NCBI GenBank assembly: GCA_023412665.1
Contig: JAEZCA010000042.1
Span: 1 to 64,000, forward strand
Length of the DNA: 64,000 bases
Reading direction: 5' to 3'
From: Bacillota bacterium
GTDB taxonomy: Bacteria; Bacillota; Clostridia; Acetivibrionales; DTU013
Shown in pieces: positions 1-8,414 of the stretch. The notes under the pieces were generated by a model. The model was given only the letters and a program-made list of their open reading frames with translations, did not search any database and was not told the origin of the DNA. Numbering within the stretch: the stretch's first letter is position 1; every line of letters starts with the position of its first letter. The position numbers and the translations under genes were made by a program.

Positions 1-115
1 GGATTACACATTGATTATGGGTACAACTATCTTTCTTGCATTTTTGATCATTACGATGAACCTGATGGTCGATATTGCATACAAGCTGATAGACCCGCGG
101 ATAAAACTGAGATAG
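1..115 (+). CDS. oppB: Oligopeptide ABC transporter permease OppB, C-terminal end (partial)
   Basis: The open frame from base 2 to the TAG at 113-115 encodes the last 37 residues of a membrane protein. It has a hydrophobic segment (GTTIFLAFLIITMNLMVD) followed by the tail AYKLIDPRIKLR. This pattern of a last transmembrane helix followed by DxxYxxxDPRI is the usual end of OppB/DppB permeases. OppC begins 15 bases downstream, as expected for an opp operon in B-C-D-F-A order. The start lies outside the window. Confidence 0.85.
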   Translation, partial: DYTLIMGTTIFLAFLIITMNLMVDIAYKLIDPRIKLR

Positions 116-130
116 GAAGCGAGGATACAA

Positions 131-1189
131 ATGGCGATGATGACAGATAAGAAAAATCCATTCAGCTTTCAGCTTGATGTTTCAGACTTTTTGCCGGCCG
201 ACAGGGAAGAGAAGCAGAGCCTTGTGGTCATGCGAAAAAGCGTTAGCTTCTGGCGCGACGGCCTTCGTCGGTTGAAAAGAAACAAGATAGCTATGGTAAG
301 CCTTGTAGTAATAATATTAGTAATGATTTTTGCGTTTATAATGCCGAGTTTTTATCCTTATTCATACGAACAGCAGATAAGGGGAAGCGAGAATCTTGCT
401 CCGATGGAGTATTCGGCCAATGAACTGGCACTTATGGAACAGGGGCAAAGTGTATTCCCTCATTTCCTCGGGACGGATTCCCTCGGACGCGATACAATGG
501 TACGTCTGATGATGGGGAGCCGGATATCGCTGCTGGTAGGTATTGTAGCCAGTGTGCTGGTGTTGCTTATAGGTTCTGTCTACGGAGCCGTTACAGGGTA
601 CTTTGGCGGCAAGGTTGATATGATAATGATGAGGCTCGTCGACATAATTTATACCGTGCCTGATATATTGATCATTATATTGCTGATGGTAACGCTGAAG
701 TATCCTCTGCAGTCCCTTGCTGATACTGTGCCGGGCTTCGGCTGGATAAATACTATCGGTGTAGGATTGATATGTATATTTATAGTTTTTGCACTGCTTT
801 ACTGGGTTGGAATGGCCAGAATAGTCAGAAGCCAGATACTCACGCTCAAGGAACAGGAGTTTGTGACCGCTGCAAAGGCGCTGGGTGCAAGTCATGGCAG
901 GATAATCAGGAAGCACCTGCTTACTAATTGCATGGGTACGCTGATAGTTACAACTACTCTGCAGATACCGGCATCCATTTTTACAGAGAGCTTTCTGAGC
1001 TTTATAGGAATAGGCGTTGCAGCTCCGATGCCCAGCCTTGGATCCATGGCCTCACAAGCCATAGGCGGCATCACCTCTTATCCATACAGGCTGCTGGCAC
1101 CGGCAATCATGATCAGTTTGATCATACTGTCGTTCAACCTGATCGGGGATGGATTAAGAGATGCATTTGACCCGAAACTGAAGAACTGA
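131..1189 (+). CDS. oppC: Oligopeptide ABC transporter permease OppC
   Basis: Second membrane subunit of a peptide importer (352 aa). A cytoplasmic N-terminus of about 50 residues precedes the first membrane helix (about 52-72). Four or five further helices follow at about 130-155, 175-190, 213-232, 275-300 and 325-345. The binding-protein-dependent permease loop is visible as EFVTAAKALGASHGRIIRKH near residue 240 and is the contact for the ATPases. The N-terminal stretch with FWRDGLRRLKRNKIA is typical of OppC/DppC. GAGG at 121-124 precedes the ATG. The gene lies between oppB and oppD and should be co-transcribed with them. Confidence 0.93.
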   Translation: MAMMTDKKNPFSFQLDVSDFLPADREEKQSLVVMRKSVSFWRDGLRRLKRNKIAMVSLVVIILVMIFAFIMPSFYPYSYEQQIRGSENLAPMEYSANELALMEQGQSVFPHFLGTDSLGRDTMVRLMMGSRISLLVGIVASVLVLLIGSVYGAVTGYFGGKVDMIMMRLVDIIYTVPDILIIILLMVTLKYPLQSLADTVPGFGWINTIGVGLICIFIVFALLYWVGMARIVRSQILTLKEQEFVTAAKALGASHGRIIRKHLLTNCMGTLIVTTTLQIPASIFTESFLSFIGIGVAAPMPSLGSMASQAIGGITSYPYRLLAPAIMISLIILSFNLIGDGLRDAFDPKLKN

Positions 1190-1199
1190 GGTGAATGAT

Positions 1200-2201
1200 A
1201 TGGGAAAAACACTGCTTGATATAAAGAATCTGCGCCTTTCCTTCTTTACACCGGCCGGAGAGGTAAAGGCATTGAACGATGTTTCGATACAGATGGAGGA
1301 AGGCGATGTTCTGGGCATTGTCGGTGAAAGCGGAAGCGGCAAGAGTGTCACCGCATATTCATTGATGGGGCTCACTGCCCATCCCGGACGTATCGTCGGA
1401 GGGACTATAGATTTTAACGGGCACAGGATCAATGACATGACCGAAAGCGACATGCGCGGGATGAGGGGAAATGAAGTGAGCATCATTTTCCAGGATCCTA
1501 TGACGAGCCTGAACCCTGTATATACTATTGGAAACCAGATAATGGAGGTTATCCTGCTCCATACCGACAAGGATAAAAAGCAAGCATATGAACGTGCTGT
1601 CGAGCTTTTGAAGCTGGTAGGGATAAATGAGCCTGAAAAGCGCCTGAAGCAGTATCCCCATGAGCTTTCGGGAGGTATGCGTCAGAGGGTTATGATAGCT
1701 ATAGCCCTTGCCTGTGAACCAAAGCTGCTCATAGCAGATGAGCCGACAACAGCGCTGGACGTTACAATACAGGCTCAGATATTGGAATTAATGGTAGAAC
1801 TGAAGAATAAAATAGGTATGTCCATTATTATGATTACTCATGATCTGGGTATAGTGGCAAATATGTGCAAGAAAATCGCTGTCATGTACGCAGGAAAAAT
1901 AGTTGAATACGGGACTACTGATGAAATATTCTACAATCCGAAGCATGAATACACAAAAGGTCTGCTCCGCAGTATACCAAAGCTGACCGACAAGGAGCAT
2001 AAAAAGCTGATCCCTATAGAAGGCACACCGGTGGATATGCTCAATCCGCCTGCCGGATGTCCGTTTGCTCCCCGCTGTGAGAGCTGTATGAAGATATGTA
2101 TAAAGAAGATGCCGGAATACACAAATATTTCGGAGGACCATTACAGCGCATGCTGGCTCCTGCAGAAGGAAGAGGCCGCGCAAGGGAGGGATAAGGCATG
2201 A
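1200..2201 (+). CDS. oppD: Oligopeptide ABC transporter ATPase OppD
   Basis: ATP-binding subunit energising peptide uptake with OppF (333 aa from the preferred start). Walker A is GESGSGKS near residue 45, the ABC signature is LSGGMRQR near 160, and Walker B is LLIADEPTTALD just after, followed by ITHDLG. The C-terminal extension contains PPAGCPFAPRC, the Cys-bearing oligopeptide-family tail. A GTG at 1191 is in frame, but GAGGTGA at 1188-1194 is spaced for the ATG at 1200, which I take as the start. The end overlaps oppF by four bases (ATGA), so translation is likely coupled. Confidence 0.93.
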   Translation: MGKTLLDIKNLRLSFFTPAGEVKALNDVSIQMEEGDVLGIVGESGSGKSVTAYSLMGLTAHPGRIVGGTIDFNGHRINDMTESDMRGMRGNEVSIIFQDPMTSLNPVYTIGNQIMEVILLHTDKDKKQAYERAVELLKLVGINEPEKRLKQYPHELSGGMRQRVMIAIALACEPKLLIADEPTTALDVTIQAQILELMVELKNKIGMSIIMITHDLGIVANMCKKIAVMYAGKIVEYGTTDEIFYNPKHEYTKGLLRSIPKLTDKEHKKLIPIEGTPVDMLNPPAGCPFAPRCESCMKICIKKMPEYTNISEDHYSACWLLQKEEAAQGRDKA

Positions 2202-3166
2202 GCAGACTTGTTGAGGTTAAGAACCTGAAACAGTATTTCCGCGCAGGCGGAAACATGTTTCAGCCAATGTATGTGAAAGCAGTCGATGATGTAAGCTTTT
2301 ATATAGATAAAGGCGAAACGCTGGGGCTTGTCGGAGAGAGCGGCTGCGGGAAGACCACTACCGGCCGTACGCTCTTGAGACTTTACGAGCCCACCGCAGG
2401 ACAGATAATTTATGACGGCAAGGATATCACAAAGGCTGACATGATGCCTTACAGACGCAAGATGCAGATCGTGTTCCAGGATCCATATGCAAGCCTTGAT
2501 CCGCGTATGACGGTTGGAGATATTGTGGGCGAGGCTATTGATATCCACAAGCTGACGGCGAATAAGAGTGAACGAAGGGAAAAAATTTATGCAATGCTTG
2601 AGCGGGTCGGGCTGAACAGTGAACATGCCAACCGTTACCCACACGAGTTTTCAGGCGGACAGCGCCAGCGTATCGGGATCGCAAGAGCTCTTGCGGTGGA
2701 CCCGGAGTTTATTGTATGCGATGAGCCGATCTCGGCATTGGATGTTTCAATACAGGCACAGGTGGTAAATATGTTTGAAGAACTGCAGCATGATCTTGGG
2801 CTGACTTATCTGTTCATAGCCCATGACCTTAATGTAGTCAAGCATATAAGCAACAGGATAGGAGTAATGTATCTGGGCAAGCTGGTTGAGCTCGCTGACA
2901 GCTATGAATTGACTTTCCACAACCTGCACCCATACACGAAATCTCTTATTTCAGCGATACCTATCGCAGATCCTGAGGAAAGCCGCAAAAATCAAAGGAT
3001 AGTGCTGGAGGGCGATGTGCCGAGTCCGTTGAACCCGCCGTCAGGCTGCCGGTTCAGGACAAGATGCCGGTATGCGACTGAGCTTTGTGCACAGCAGGAG
3101 CCTGAATTCAAAGAGGTTTCACCGGGACACAGCGTTGCCTGCCATCACATTGACAAAATAAACTGA
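2198..3166 (+). CDS. oppF: Oligopeptide ABC transporter ATPase OppF
   Basis: Second ATPase of the peptide importer (322 aa). It has Walker A GESGCGKTTTGR, Q-loop FQDPYASLDPRMTVGDI, signature FSGGQRQRIGIARAL and Walker B FIVCDEPISALDVS. The oligopeptide/dipeptide C-terminal domain includes NPPSGCRFRTRC and the nearby RYATELC. GGGAGG precedes the ATG, which overlaps the oppD stop. OppD and OppF act as a heterodimer at the inner face of the membrane. Confidence 0.93.
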   Translation: MSRLVEVKNLKQYFRAGGNMFQPMYVKAVDDVSFYIDKGETLGLVGESGCGKTTTGRTLLRLYEPTAGQIIYDGKDITKADMMPYRRKMQIVFQDPYASLDPRMTVGDIVGEAIDIHKLTANKSERREKIYAMLERVGLNSEHANRYPHEFSGGQRQRIGIARALAVDPEFIVCDEPISALDVSIQAQVVNMFEELQHDLGLTYLFIAHDLNVVKHISNRIGVMYLGKLVELADSYELTFHNLHPYTKSLISAIPIADPEESRKNQRIVLEGDVPSPLNPPSGCRFRTRCRYATELCAQQEPEFKEVSPGHSVACHHIDKIN

Positions 3167-3194
3167 CATACAGATTAAAATGTATTAATTGCTG

Positions 3195-3282
3195 CCATTC
3201 AGGGGGATTATAACAAATATACAAAATTATTTGGTATGCGGCTCCTGAATGGTTGCATTTTAATAAATACGGTACATATAGT
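3195..3282 (+). promoter_or_regulatory. Inverted repeat and separate promoter for oppA
   Basis: A -35-like TTGCAT (3253-3258) and -10 TATAGT (3277-3282) are 18 bases apart and 27 bases upstream of the oppA start. Just upstream, CCATTCAGG (3195-3203) and CCTGAATGG (3244-3252) form a perfect 9-base inverted repeat with a 40-base spacer that ends at the -35 box. A separate promoter would let the binding protein be made in excess over the membrane subunits. The palindrome could alternatively be an mRNA stem that stabilises or processes the transcript. Confidence 0.45.
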
Positions 3283-3308
3283 ACTGAAAAATTATAGGAG
3301 GAAATTAT

Positions 3309-4913
3309 ATGAAACGGAAAGCAGCACTTCTGATCTCATTTGTACTGGTATTCAGCATGCTTTTCACCGCGTGCGCCGGAGGCGGCTCGGGGAAGGCAGA
3401 TGTCCTGACAGTTTGTGTCGGACCTGATCCGGACACGATCGATCCTGCACTAAACTCCGCTGTTGACGGAGCAACGCTGATCATCCACGGATTTGAAGGT
3501 CTTATGACACTTGACAAGAACGGTACCCCTGTTCCTGGTCAGGCAAAGAGCTATGATGTCAGCGAAGATGGAACAACTTATACCTTCCACCTCCGTGACG
3601 GTCTGAAATGGAGCGACGGTAAAGCTCTCACGGCAAGCGATTTTGTTTATTCATGGAATCGTGCAATATCGCCTGATACAGCAGCTGATTACGCTTACAT
3701 GTTCGAAGTAATCCAAGGCTATGAAGATGGCAACCTCAATATAACCGCGCCTGATGACAAAACCTTGGTGGTCAAGCTGAATAATGCAGTTCCATATTTC
3801 CTGGAGCTCTGCGCATTCCCGACCTATTCACCTGTACGCCAGGATCTTATTGAAGCAAACGGTGAAGCCTGGGCGGTGGATCCCAAGACTTATATAGGCA
3901 ACGGCCCATACAAGATGACCGAATGGGTTCCCGGATCCCACATGATCTATGAAAAGAACAAGAATTACTGGGATTATAAGAACCTGGGCTCTGAGAAGAT
4001 CAAGTTCGTTCTGATGGAAGATGACAACGCAATATTGAATGCCTTCCAGAAGGAAGAAATACTCTTTGCAGACTCGATGCCCAACGATGAAATTGATGCA
4101 TGGAGAGACAAGGCAGAATTCAACCTCGAAGGACAGCTGGGAACATACTATATATCCTTCAATACACAGAAGGCTCCGCTTAATGATCCCAAGGTTCGTA
4201 AAGCATTGACCCTTGCTATTGACCGTGATTTTATATGCGTCAACATAGGTCAGTCCGGACAGCAGCCTGCAGGCGCATTCGTTCCGACAGGATTGTCTGA
4301 TGCAGATCCTACCAAGGAATTCCGTGATATAGGCGGAGATTACTATACTCCTACAAAAGATGCAAACGAAGCCAATCTGGCCGAGGCAAAGAAGCTTCTT
4401 GCTGAAGCAGGTTATCCTGATGGAAAAGGACTTCCGACGATGGAATACCTTTACAATGAAGGCACAGGACATCAGCAGATAGGTGAAGCTCTTCAGGATA
4501 TGTGGAAGAAGATCGGCGTCAATGTTACGCTGGTTTCTCAGGAATGGGGCACCTTCCTCAACACACGTAAGAACGGCGAATACTTTATCGCACGTAACGG
4601 CTGGCTCGCTGACTACAATGATCCGATATCATTCCTGGATATGTGGATCACCGGCAGCGGAAACAACGATGCACAGTGGAGCAATGCCCAGTATGATGAG
4701 ATTATTAAAAAGGTAAAGGCTTCAACTGACACAGCTGAGCGCTACAAGCTGATGCATGAGGCAGAAGACATCATCTTTGCAGAGAGCATGCTTGCACCGA
4801 TCTACTATTATGTCGATCTGTTCCTGCTCAACCAGAAGATCGAAGGCTTCTACTCCTCTCCTCTAGGTTACAAGTACTTCATGTACGCTACAGTACCGAC
4901 AGAAAGCAAATAA
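3309..4913 (+). CDS. oppA: Oligopeptide-binding lipoprotein OppA
   Basis: Extracytoplasmic solute-binding protein, SBP family 5 (534 aa). The N-terminus is a lipoprotein signal: KRK, a hydrophobic run, and the lipobox LFTAC with Cys near residue 22. Family landmarks include the early DPDTIDPALNS segment, LRDGLKWSDGKALTASDFVYSW (split here as DGLKWSDG and TASDFVYSWNRA), and DPKVRKALTLAIDRD in the middle. It should be anchored to the outer face of the membrane and deliver peptides to OppBCDF. It is the last gene of the operon and is followed by a strong terminator. AGGAGG lies 7-8 bases before the ATG. Confidence 0.93.
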   Translation: MKRKAALLISFVLVFSMLFTACAGGGSGKADVLTVCVGPDPDTIDPALNSAVDGATLIIHGFEGLMTLDKNGTPVPGQAKSYDVSEDGTTYTFHLRDGLKWSDGKALTASDFVYSWNRAISPDTAADYAYMFEVIQGYEDGNLNITAPDDKTLVVKLNNAVPYFLELCAFPTYSPVRQDLIEANGEAWAVDPKTYIGNGPYKMTEWVPGSHMIYEKNKNYWDYKNLGSEKIKFVLMEDDNAILNAFQKEEILFADSMPNDEIDAWRDKAEFNLEGQLGTYYISFNTQKAPLNDPKVRKALTLAIDRDFICVNIGQSGQQPAGAFVPTGLSDADPTKEFRDIGGDYYTPTKDANEANLAEAKKLLAEAGYPDGKGLPTMEYLYNEGTGHQQIGEALQDMWKKIGVNVTLVSQEWGTFLNTRKNGEYFIARNGWLADYNDPISFLDMWITGSGNNDAQWSNAQYDEIIKKVKASTDTAERYKLMHEAEDIIFAESMLAPIYYYVDLFLLNQKIEGFYSSPLGYKYFMYATVPTESK

Positions 4914-4925
4914 AACATACAATAG

Positions 4926-4957
4926 AAAAATCCGGCTCATGGGAGCCGGATTTTTTT
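4926..4957 (+). terminator. Rho-independent terminator of the opp operon
   Basis: AAAAATCCGGCTC, loop ATG, GGAGCCGGATTTTTTT: a 10-11 bp GC-containing stem followed by seven T residues, 13 bases after the oppA stop. Confidence 0.9.
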
Positions 4958-4963
4958 GTAACT

Positions 4964-4996
4964 AAAAAGGACGGGTGTTTGAAGCCCCGTCCCTTT
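4964..4996 (-). terminator. Terminator of the LexA-like gene
   Basis: Read on the minus strand, AAAGGGACGGGG, a short loop and CCCGTCCTTTTT form a stem with a T tract immediately after the stop of the minus-strand gene at 5001. It lies back to back with the oppA terminator, so the two convergent units are insulated. Confidence 0.8.
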
Positions 4997-5000
4997 TCAT

Positions 5001-5636
5001 TTAAAATTTGGAAAATCTACCTTCGACCTTACCGATTATTTGTATCTCCTCGGGTTCAAAGTTTTCCTTGTCAATTATGCTAAAATCTGCCTTAAGGGTA
5101 ATTGTTCCATTTTCTTGGGGATAATACCTTCTGAGCAGCGAGCGTGTCTCATAAAAAACCAGTACGATATCTCCATTGCCAAGCTCTGCAGATGTATTGA
5201 CAAGTATTGTATCATCTTCCGTGAAACCGCTTTCTTCGAGACCGTCACTGGGAGCGTCTATCAAGAAGAAGCATCCGTTTTCGCTGAGCGCTTCCGGTGC
5301 TAATGGCGTGTATCTTTCAATATTATAAATGCTGGTGAGATCATCAAGATTCCTTTTGGTGATTTTCTTGATCTTGGGAATGAAGACTGGCTTGCTATAC
5401 ATCTGGTCATCCTGTGAAACAAGCTGAATTGACCTTGCAGCACCAAGCTGTCTTTTTATCACGCCTTTTTGCTCCAGCCTGTTAAGTATACCCTGCACGG
5501 CACCCGGAGTTTTTTCGCCGACCAGCTCGCCTATTTCACGAACCGTTGGGGGTATGCCGTTTACTTTGATATAGCTTTCGATTATTGAGTAGACCTTCTT
5601 CTGCTTTGCTGTTAAACTGCTGTAATTGGATATCAA
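5001..5636 (-). CDS. LexA-family repressor without self-cleavage residues
   Basis: The 211-residue protein has the LexA DNA-binding winged helix at residues 8-72 (LTAKQKKVYSIIESYI, then IPPTVREIGELVG and GILNRLEQKGVIKR) and a LexA/S24-type C-terminal fold (YTPLAPEAL, FFLIDAPSDGLEESGF, GDIVLVFYE, RRYYPQENGTITLKAD). The residues for autoproteolysis are missing by eye. The Ala-Gly cleavage site is replaced by T93-K94-R95, the nucleophile region of GDSM reads APSDGL (129-133), and the catalytic Lys of VKRFY is R169 in LLRRYY. It is therefore probably a non-cleavable repressor, not the SOS LexA. It is divergent from the cyanophycin genes, with its own terminator, and could regulate them. Confidence 0.85.
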   Translation of the reverse strand: MISNYSSLTAKQKKVYSIIESYIKVNGIPPTVREIGELVGEKTPGAVQGILNRLEQKGVIKRQLGAARSIQLVSQDDQMYSKPVFIPKIKKITKRNLDDLTSIYNIERYTPLAPEALSENGCFFLIDAPSDGLEESGFTEDDTILVNTSAELGNGDIVLVFYETRSLLRRYYPQENGTITLKADFSIIDKENFEPEEIQIIGKVEGRFSKF

Positions 5637-5776
5637 TTTTTATCACCCTTCGTTTAGTTTGCTTTACATAATACAAAACAGTTTAGCAGAATTAAGTTAA
5701 ATAATCAAATCAAAAAATGTCATTACTGTTAATAAATAATATTATAATGTCTTAACATTAAAAATTTAATAAAAAT

Positions 5777-5807
5777 TTAACATTTAGGCAAAATAATTGC
5801 CTAAAAT
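5777..5807 (+). promoter_or_regulatory. 23-bp palindromic operator in a candidate promoter
   Basis: TTTAGGCAA, five bases, TTGCCTAAA (5783-5805) is a perfect 9+5+9 palindrome about 106 bases before the isoaspartyl dipeptidase start. TTAACA (5777-5782) and TAAAAT (5802-5807) flank it with a 19-base gap and could be -35 and -10, so a bound protein would block the promoter. It lies in the intergenic gap shared with the LexA-like gene. The rest of the gap (5637-5776, 5808-5911) is AT-rich with no other clear signal. Confidence 0.45.
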
Positions 5808-5911
5808 GCGGATGTATATAGGTTGATGCAAAGGCACAAAATACTATATCGGGGCTGTAAACTGCAGCGTGAAGGCAGAAGAAATACCTCAGTCGGGGAG
5901 AAAGACACAGC

Positions 5912-7048
5912 ATGTTCAAACTGTTAAAAAATGTTGAACTGTATGCACCTGAATATAAAGGCAGGCAAGATATTCTTATAGCATTTGACAAAATCGCACT
6001 TATATCTCAATGTATAGAAACATCAATGTCTCTGCAGGCTGAAGTAAAGGACTGCAGCGATATGCTTGCATTTCCGGGTTTTATTGACCAGCATGTGCAT
6101 ATCACCGGCGGCGGAGGGGAACAGGGACCTAAAAGCATAATAGACCCTCTGGCTGCGGCGGAGCTCATAAAGGCAGGTATAACTACCGTAGTGGGAATCC
6201 TAGGAGATGACGGGGTCGGTAAAAGCATGCAGGGGCTGCTGATGAAAGCGCGTTCGCTTGATGCGGACGGCCTGACAGCCTATATGTATACAGGGAACTA
6301 TGGGGTGCCGACCGTTACGATCACTGGGAGGGTGCTCACTGATATAGCAATCATTGATAAAGTAATAGGAGCAGGTGAAATTGCCATTTCTGATTTCAGA
6401 TCCTCATACCCGACCTGTGATGAGCTGGCAAAGCTGGCACATGAAGCTATCACCGGCGGAATGCTTGGTAAAAAGGCAGGTGTTGTACACCTGCATGTAG
6501 GCGATGGCAAATCGGGCCTTCAACCGTTGCTCGATCTGCTTGAAGCCACTGATTTTCCGATTTCAATGTTTGTACCGACGCATCTGAACCGGAATAAGAC
6601 TTTGTTTGAGCAGGCTGTACTATATCACAACAGAGGGGGAAATATAGACCTGACGGCTGGAGAGAGCACAGATACCGGCATAGGAGTTCCCGATTGCCTC
6701 AGAAGGCTGATCGGCACAGGGACAGGCCTTGAAAATGTCACGGTATCCTCCGACGGCAATGGCAGCGGCGCAGGAGATTCTCACACTGAGGTCGGGAGCG
6801 TCATGGCTCTGTTCAATGATTTTAAAACGGCTATCAAGGACAATGGACTGCCTCTGGCACAGGTATTGAAAATTGTTACTGAAAATGTTGCAAGGGTTCT
6901 TAAGCTGTACCCTGTAAAGGGCAGGATAGCAGTCGGAAGTGATGCGGATATCCTTATGGTCGGAAAGGCCTCATTCATGCCGGAAATGCTGATTTCGAGA
7001 GGTAATATACTTCTAGAGGGCGGAAATGTGATCAGTGTTCCTAATTAA
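5912..7048 (+). CDS. iadA: Isoaspartyl dipeptidase (beta-aspartyl peptidase)
   Basis: Metal-dependent amidohydrolase (378 aa) cleaving beta-aspartyl dipeptides. The metal ligands appear as the HVH motif in GFIDQHVHITGGGGEQGP (residues about 57-75); other conserved stretches are GITTVVGILGDDG, YTGNYGVPTVT, GVVHLHVGDG, FVPTHLNRN and the late Asp in VSSDGNGSG. The C-terminus has KGRIAVGSDADILM, normal for amidohydrolases. GGGGAG precedes the ATG. The context is telling: cyanophycinase releases beta-Asp-Arg dipeptides, and this enzyme would split them to Asp and Arg. It is the first gene of the cyanophycin cassette. Confidence 0.9.
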   Translation: MFKLLKNVELYAPEYKGRQDILIAFDKIALISQCIETSMSLQAEVKDCSDMLAFPGFIDQHVHITGGGGEQGPKSIIDPLAAAELIKAGITTVVGILGDDGVGKSMQGLLMKARSLDADGLTAYMYTGNYGVPTVTITGRVLTDIAIIDKVIGAGEIAISDFRSSYPTCDELAKLAHEAITGGMLGKKAGVVHLHVGDGKSGLQPLLDLLEATDFPISMFVPTHLNRNKTLFEQAVLYHNRGGNIDLTAGESTDTGIGVPDCLRRLIGTGTGLENVTVSSDGNGSGAGDSHTEVGSVMALFNDFKTAIKDNGLPLAQVLKIVTENVARVLKLYPVKGRIAVGSDADILMVGKASFMPEMLISRGNILLEGGNVISVPN

Positions 7049-7121
7049 CGACATAAATTAACACACATTGGCATGCATATACCTTAGACGAGTTTTAAAG
7101 AATAAATACTGAGGTGATAGA

Positions 7122-7397
7122 ATGGATAAAATGGACCAAACAAGCAATTCAAGCAGAGCCGTGCAAGGTATGTGCACTGTATTATACACAGCTGCTGGCT
7201 GGTTGGCGGCTGCGGCATCCCTTGTGAGATACCCATTCATCTTCGGGGCTGTGGCAATTATCATTGGCATACGGATCAGCAAAAACGGAAGCAGGGCCGG
7301 AATGCCTTTGGTTGCCGCAAGTATTCTGCTGATGGCTGTTGGTCTGATATTAAACAGTATGATTTATGATTATCTGAAAAACGCAATTGGTGTTTAA
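7122..7397 (+). CDS. Small two-helix membrane protein of the cyanophycin cassette
   Basis: A 91-residue protein with two or three hydrophobic segments: about 18-36 (CTVLYTAAGWLAAAASLV), 38-50 (PFIFGAVAIIIGI) and 60-80 (GMPLVAASILLMAVGLILNS), separated by a basic loop RISKNGSRA. GAGGTGATAG lies before the ATG. I do not recognise a named family. It lies between the dipeptidase and cyanophycinase genes in the same direction, so it may belong to polymer turnover or transport of its products, but no function can be read from the sequence. Confidence 0.7.
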   Translation: MDKMDQTSNSSRAVQGMCTVLYTAAGWLAAAASLVRYPFIFGAVAIIIGIRISKNGSRAGMPLVAASILLMAVGLILNSMIYDYLKNAIGV

Positions 7398-7473
7398 TAT
7401 TGAACAATGCCCTGCGGCAGTTTAATGCAGGCTGCGGCAGCATATATGTGTCTGACGCAGGCAGGGAGAGACG

Positions 7474-8283
7474 GTGAGTGTAATGAATCTGGGAAATTTA
7501 ATAATAATCGGCGGAGCTGAGGATAAGGCAGGAGAATGCCTTGTTCTAAAATCATTTGTAAACCTCTCAGGCGCTTCCAAAGCGAGAATCACAATAATTA
7601 CAACTGCGACAGAAAAACCGGTCGAGGCAGGAAATCAATACAAATCGCTTTTTGCTGGCATGGGAGCACAGGAAGCTACTTTTTTGGACATTAATTCACG
7701 TGATGACGCGGATCAGGAGATAAACGAAAAGCTTATATCGGACTCAACAGGCATATTTTTCACCGGAGGGGACCAGCTGAGAATAACAAGCATACTGGGC
7801 GGCACCAGAGTATATGAGGCATTGCACGATGCCTATAAATCAGGTGCTGTTATCGCAGGAACAAGCGCAGGAGCTTCAGCAATGAGCAGGACTATGATCG
7901 TCGACGGCAATAACAACGATGCCGCAAGGAAATGTACGCTTAAAATGGCTCCGGGGCTGGGACTCCTGGAAAGAGCCCTCGTAGACCAGCATTTCCATCA
8001 GAGGGGAAGAATAGGCAGGCTGCTGTGCGGTGTGGCTGAGAATCCTTCGATCCTTGGTATCGGCATCGATGAGGATACTGCAATAAGAGTATTCCCCGAT
8101 GACCATTTTGAAGTGATAGGAAGTAACTCCGTAACTGTTGTTGACGGAAGGAATATCAAGAGTTCCAATGTCTCCGAACTGAAACCAGAGGAGAACCTTG
8201 CAATTGCCAATGTTGTGCTGCATGTTCTGCCTTCCGGATACGGTTATGACCTGGTAGGACGCAAAGTAATCAGGTTGAATTAG
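7474..8283 (+). CDS. cphB: Cyanophycinase
   Basis: Serine exopeptidase of family S51 (269 aa) that degrades cyanophycin to beta-Asp-Arg dipeptides. Landmarks are LIIIGGAEDKAGE at the N-terminus, FTGGDQLRI near residue 95, the nucleophile serine in AGTSAGASAMS near 130, DQHFHQRGRIGRL near 172 and GIGIDEDTA near 192. All are standard for cyanophycinase. The start is GTG at 7474, six bases after GGGAGAG; the ATG at 7483 is less well spaced. It lies between a dipeptidase and a synthetase, giving a full make-and-break set. Confidence 0.93.
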   Translation: MSVMNLGNLIIIGGAEDKAGECLVLKSFVNLSGASKARITIITTATEKPVEAGNQYKSLFAGMGAQEATFLDINSRDDADQEINEKLISDSTGIFFTGGDQLRITSILGGTRVYEALHDAYKSGAVIAGTSAGASAMSRTMIVDGNNNDAARKCTLKMAPGLGLLERALVDQHFHQRGRIGRLLCGVAENPSILGIGIDEDTAIRVFPDDHFEVIGSNSVTVVDGRNIKSSNVSELKPEENLAIANVVLHVLPSGYGYDLVGRKVIRLN

Positions 8284-8344
8284 GCAGAGGGACACATCTC
8301 TGCAGGGAGATGGACATTTATGGCTGAGATATGGAACAAGGAAA

Positions 8345-8395
8345 GGGGACGCTACTCTTCAGGAAGTATGCCTCTGTAAGTAGAGAAACGTCCCC
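8345..8395. repeat. GGGGACG...CGTCCCC palindromic repeat
   Basis: GGGGACG at 8345-8351 and CGTCCCC at 8389-8395 bracket an imperfect stem (GCTACT against AGTAG). The same GGGGAC/GTCCCC ends recur at 37996-38095 and 63136-63182, so this is one copy of a dispersed palindrome. It lies in the cphB-cphA gap and could also act as an mRNA stem. Confidence 0.6.
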
Positions 8396-8414
8396 ATAAT
8401 ATGGAGGAAAATTC

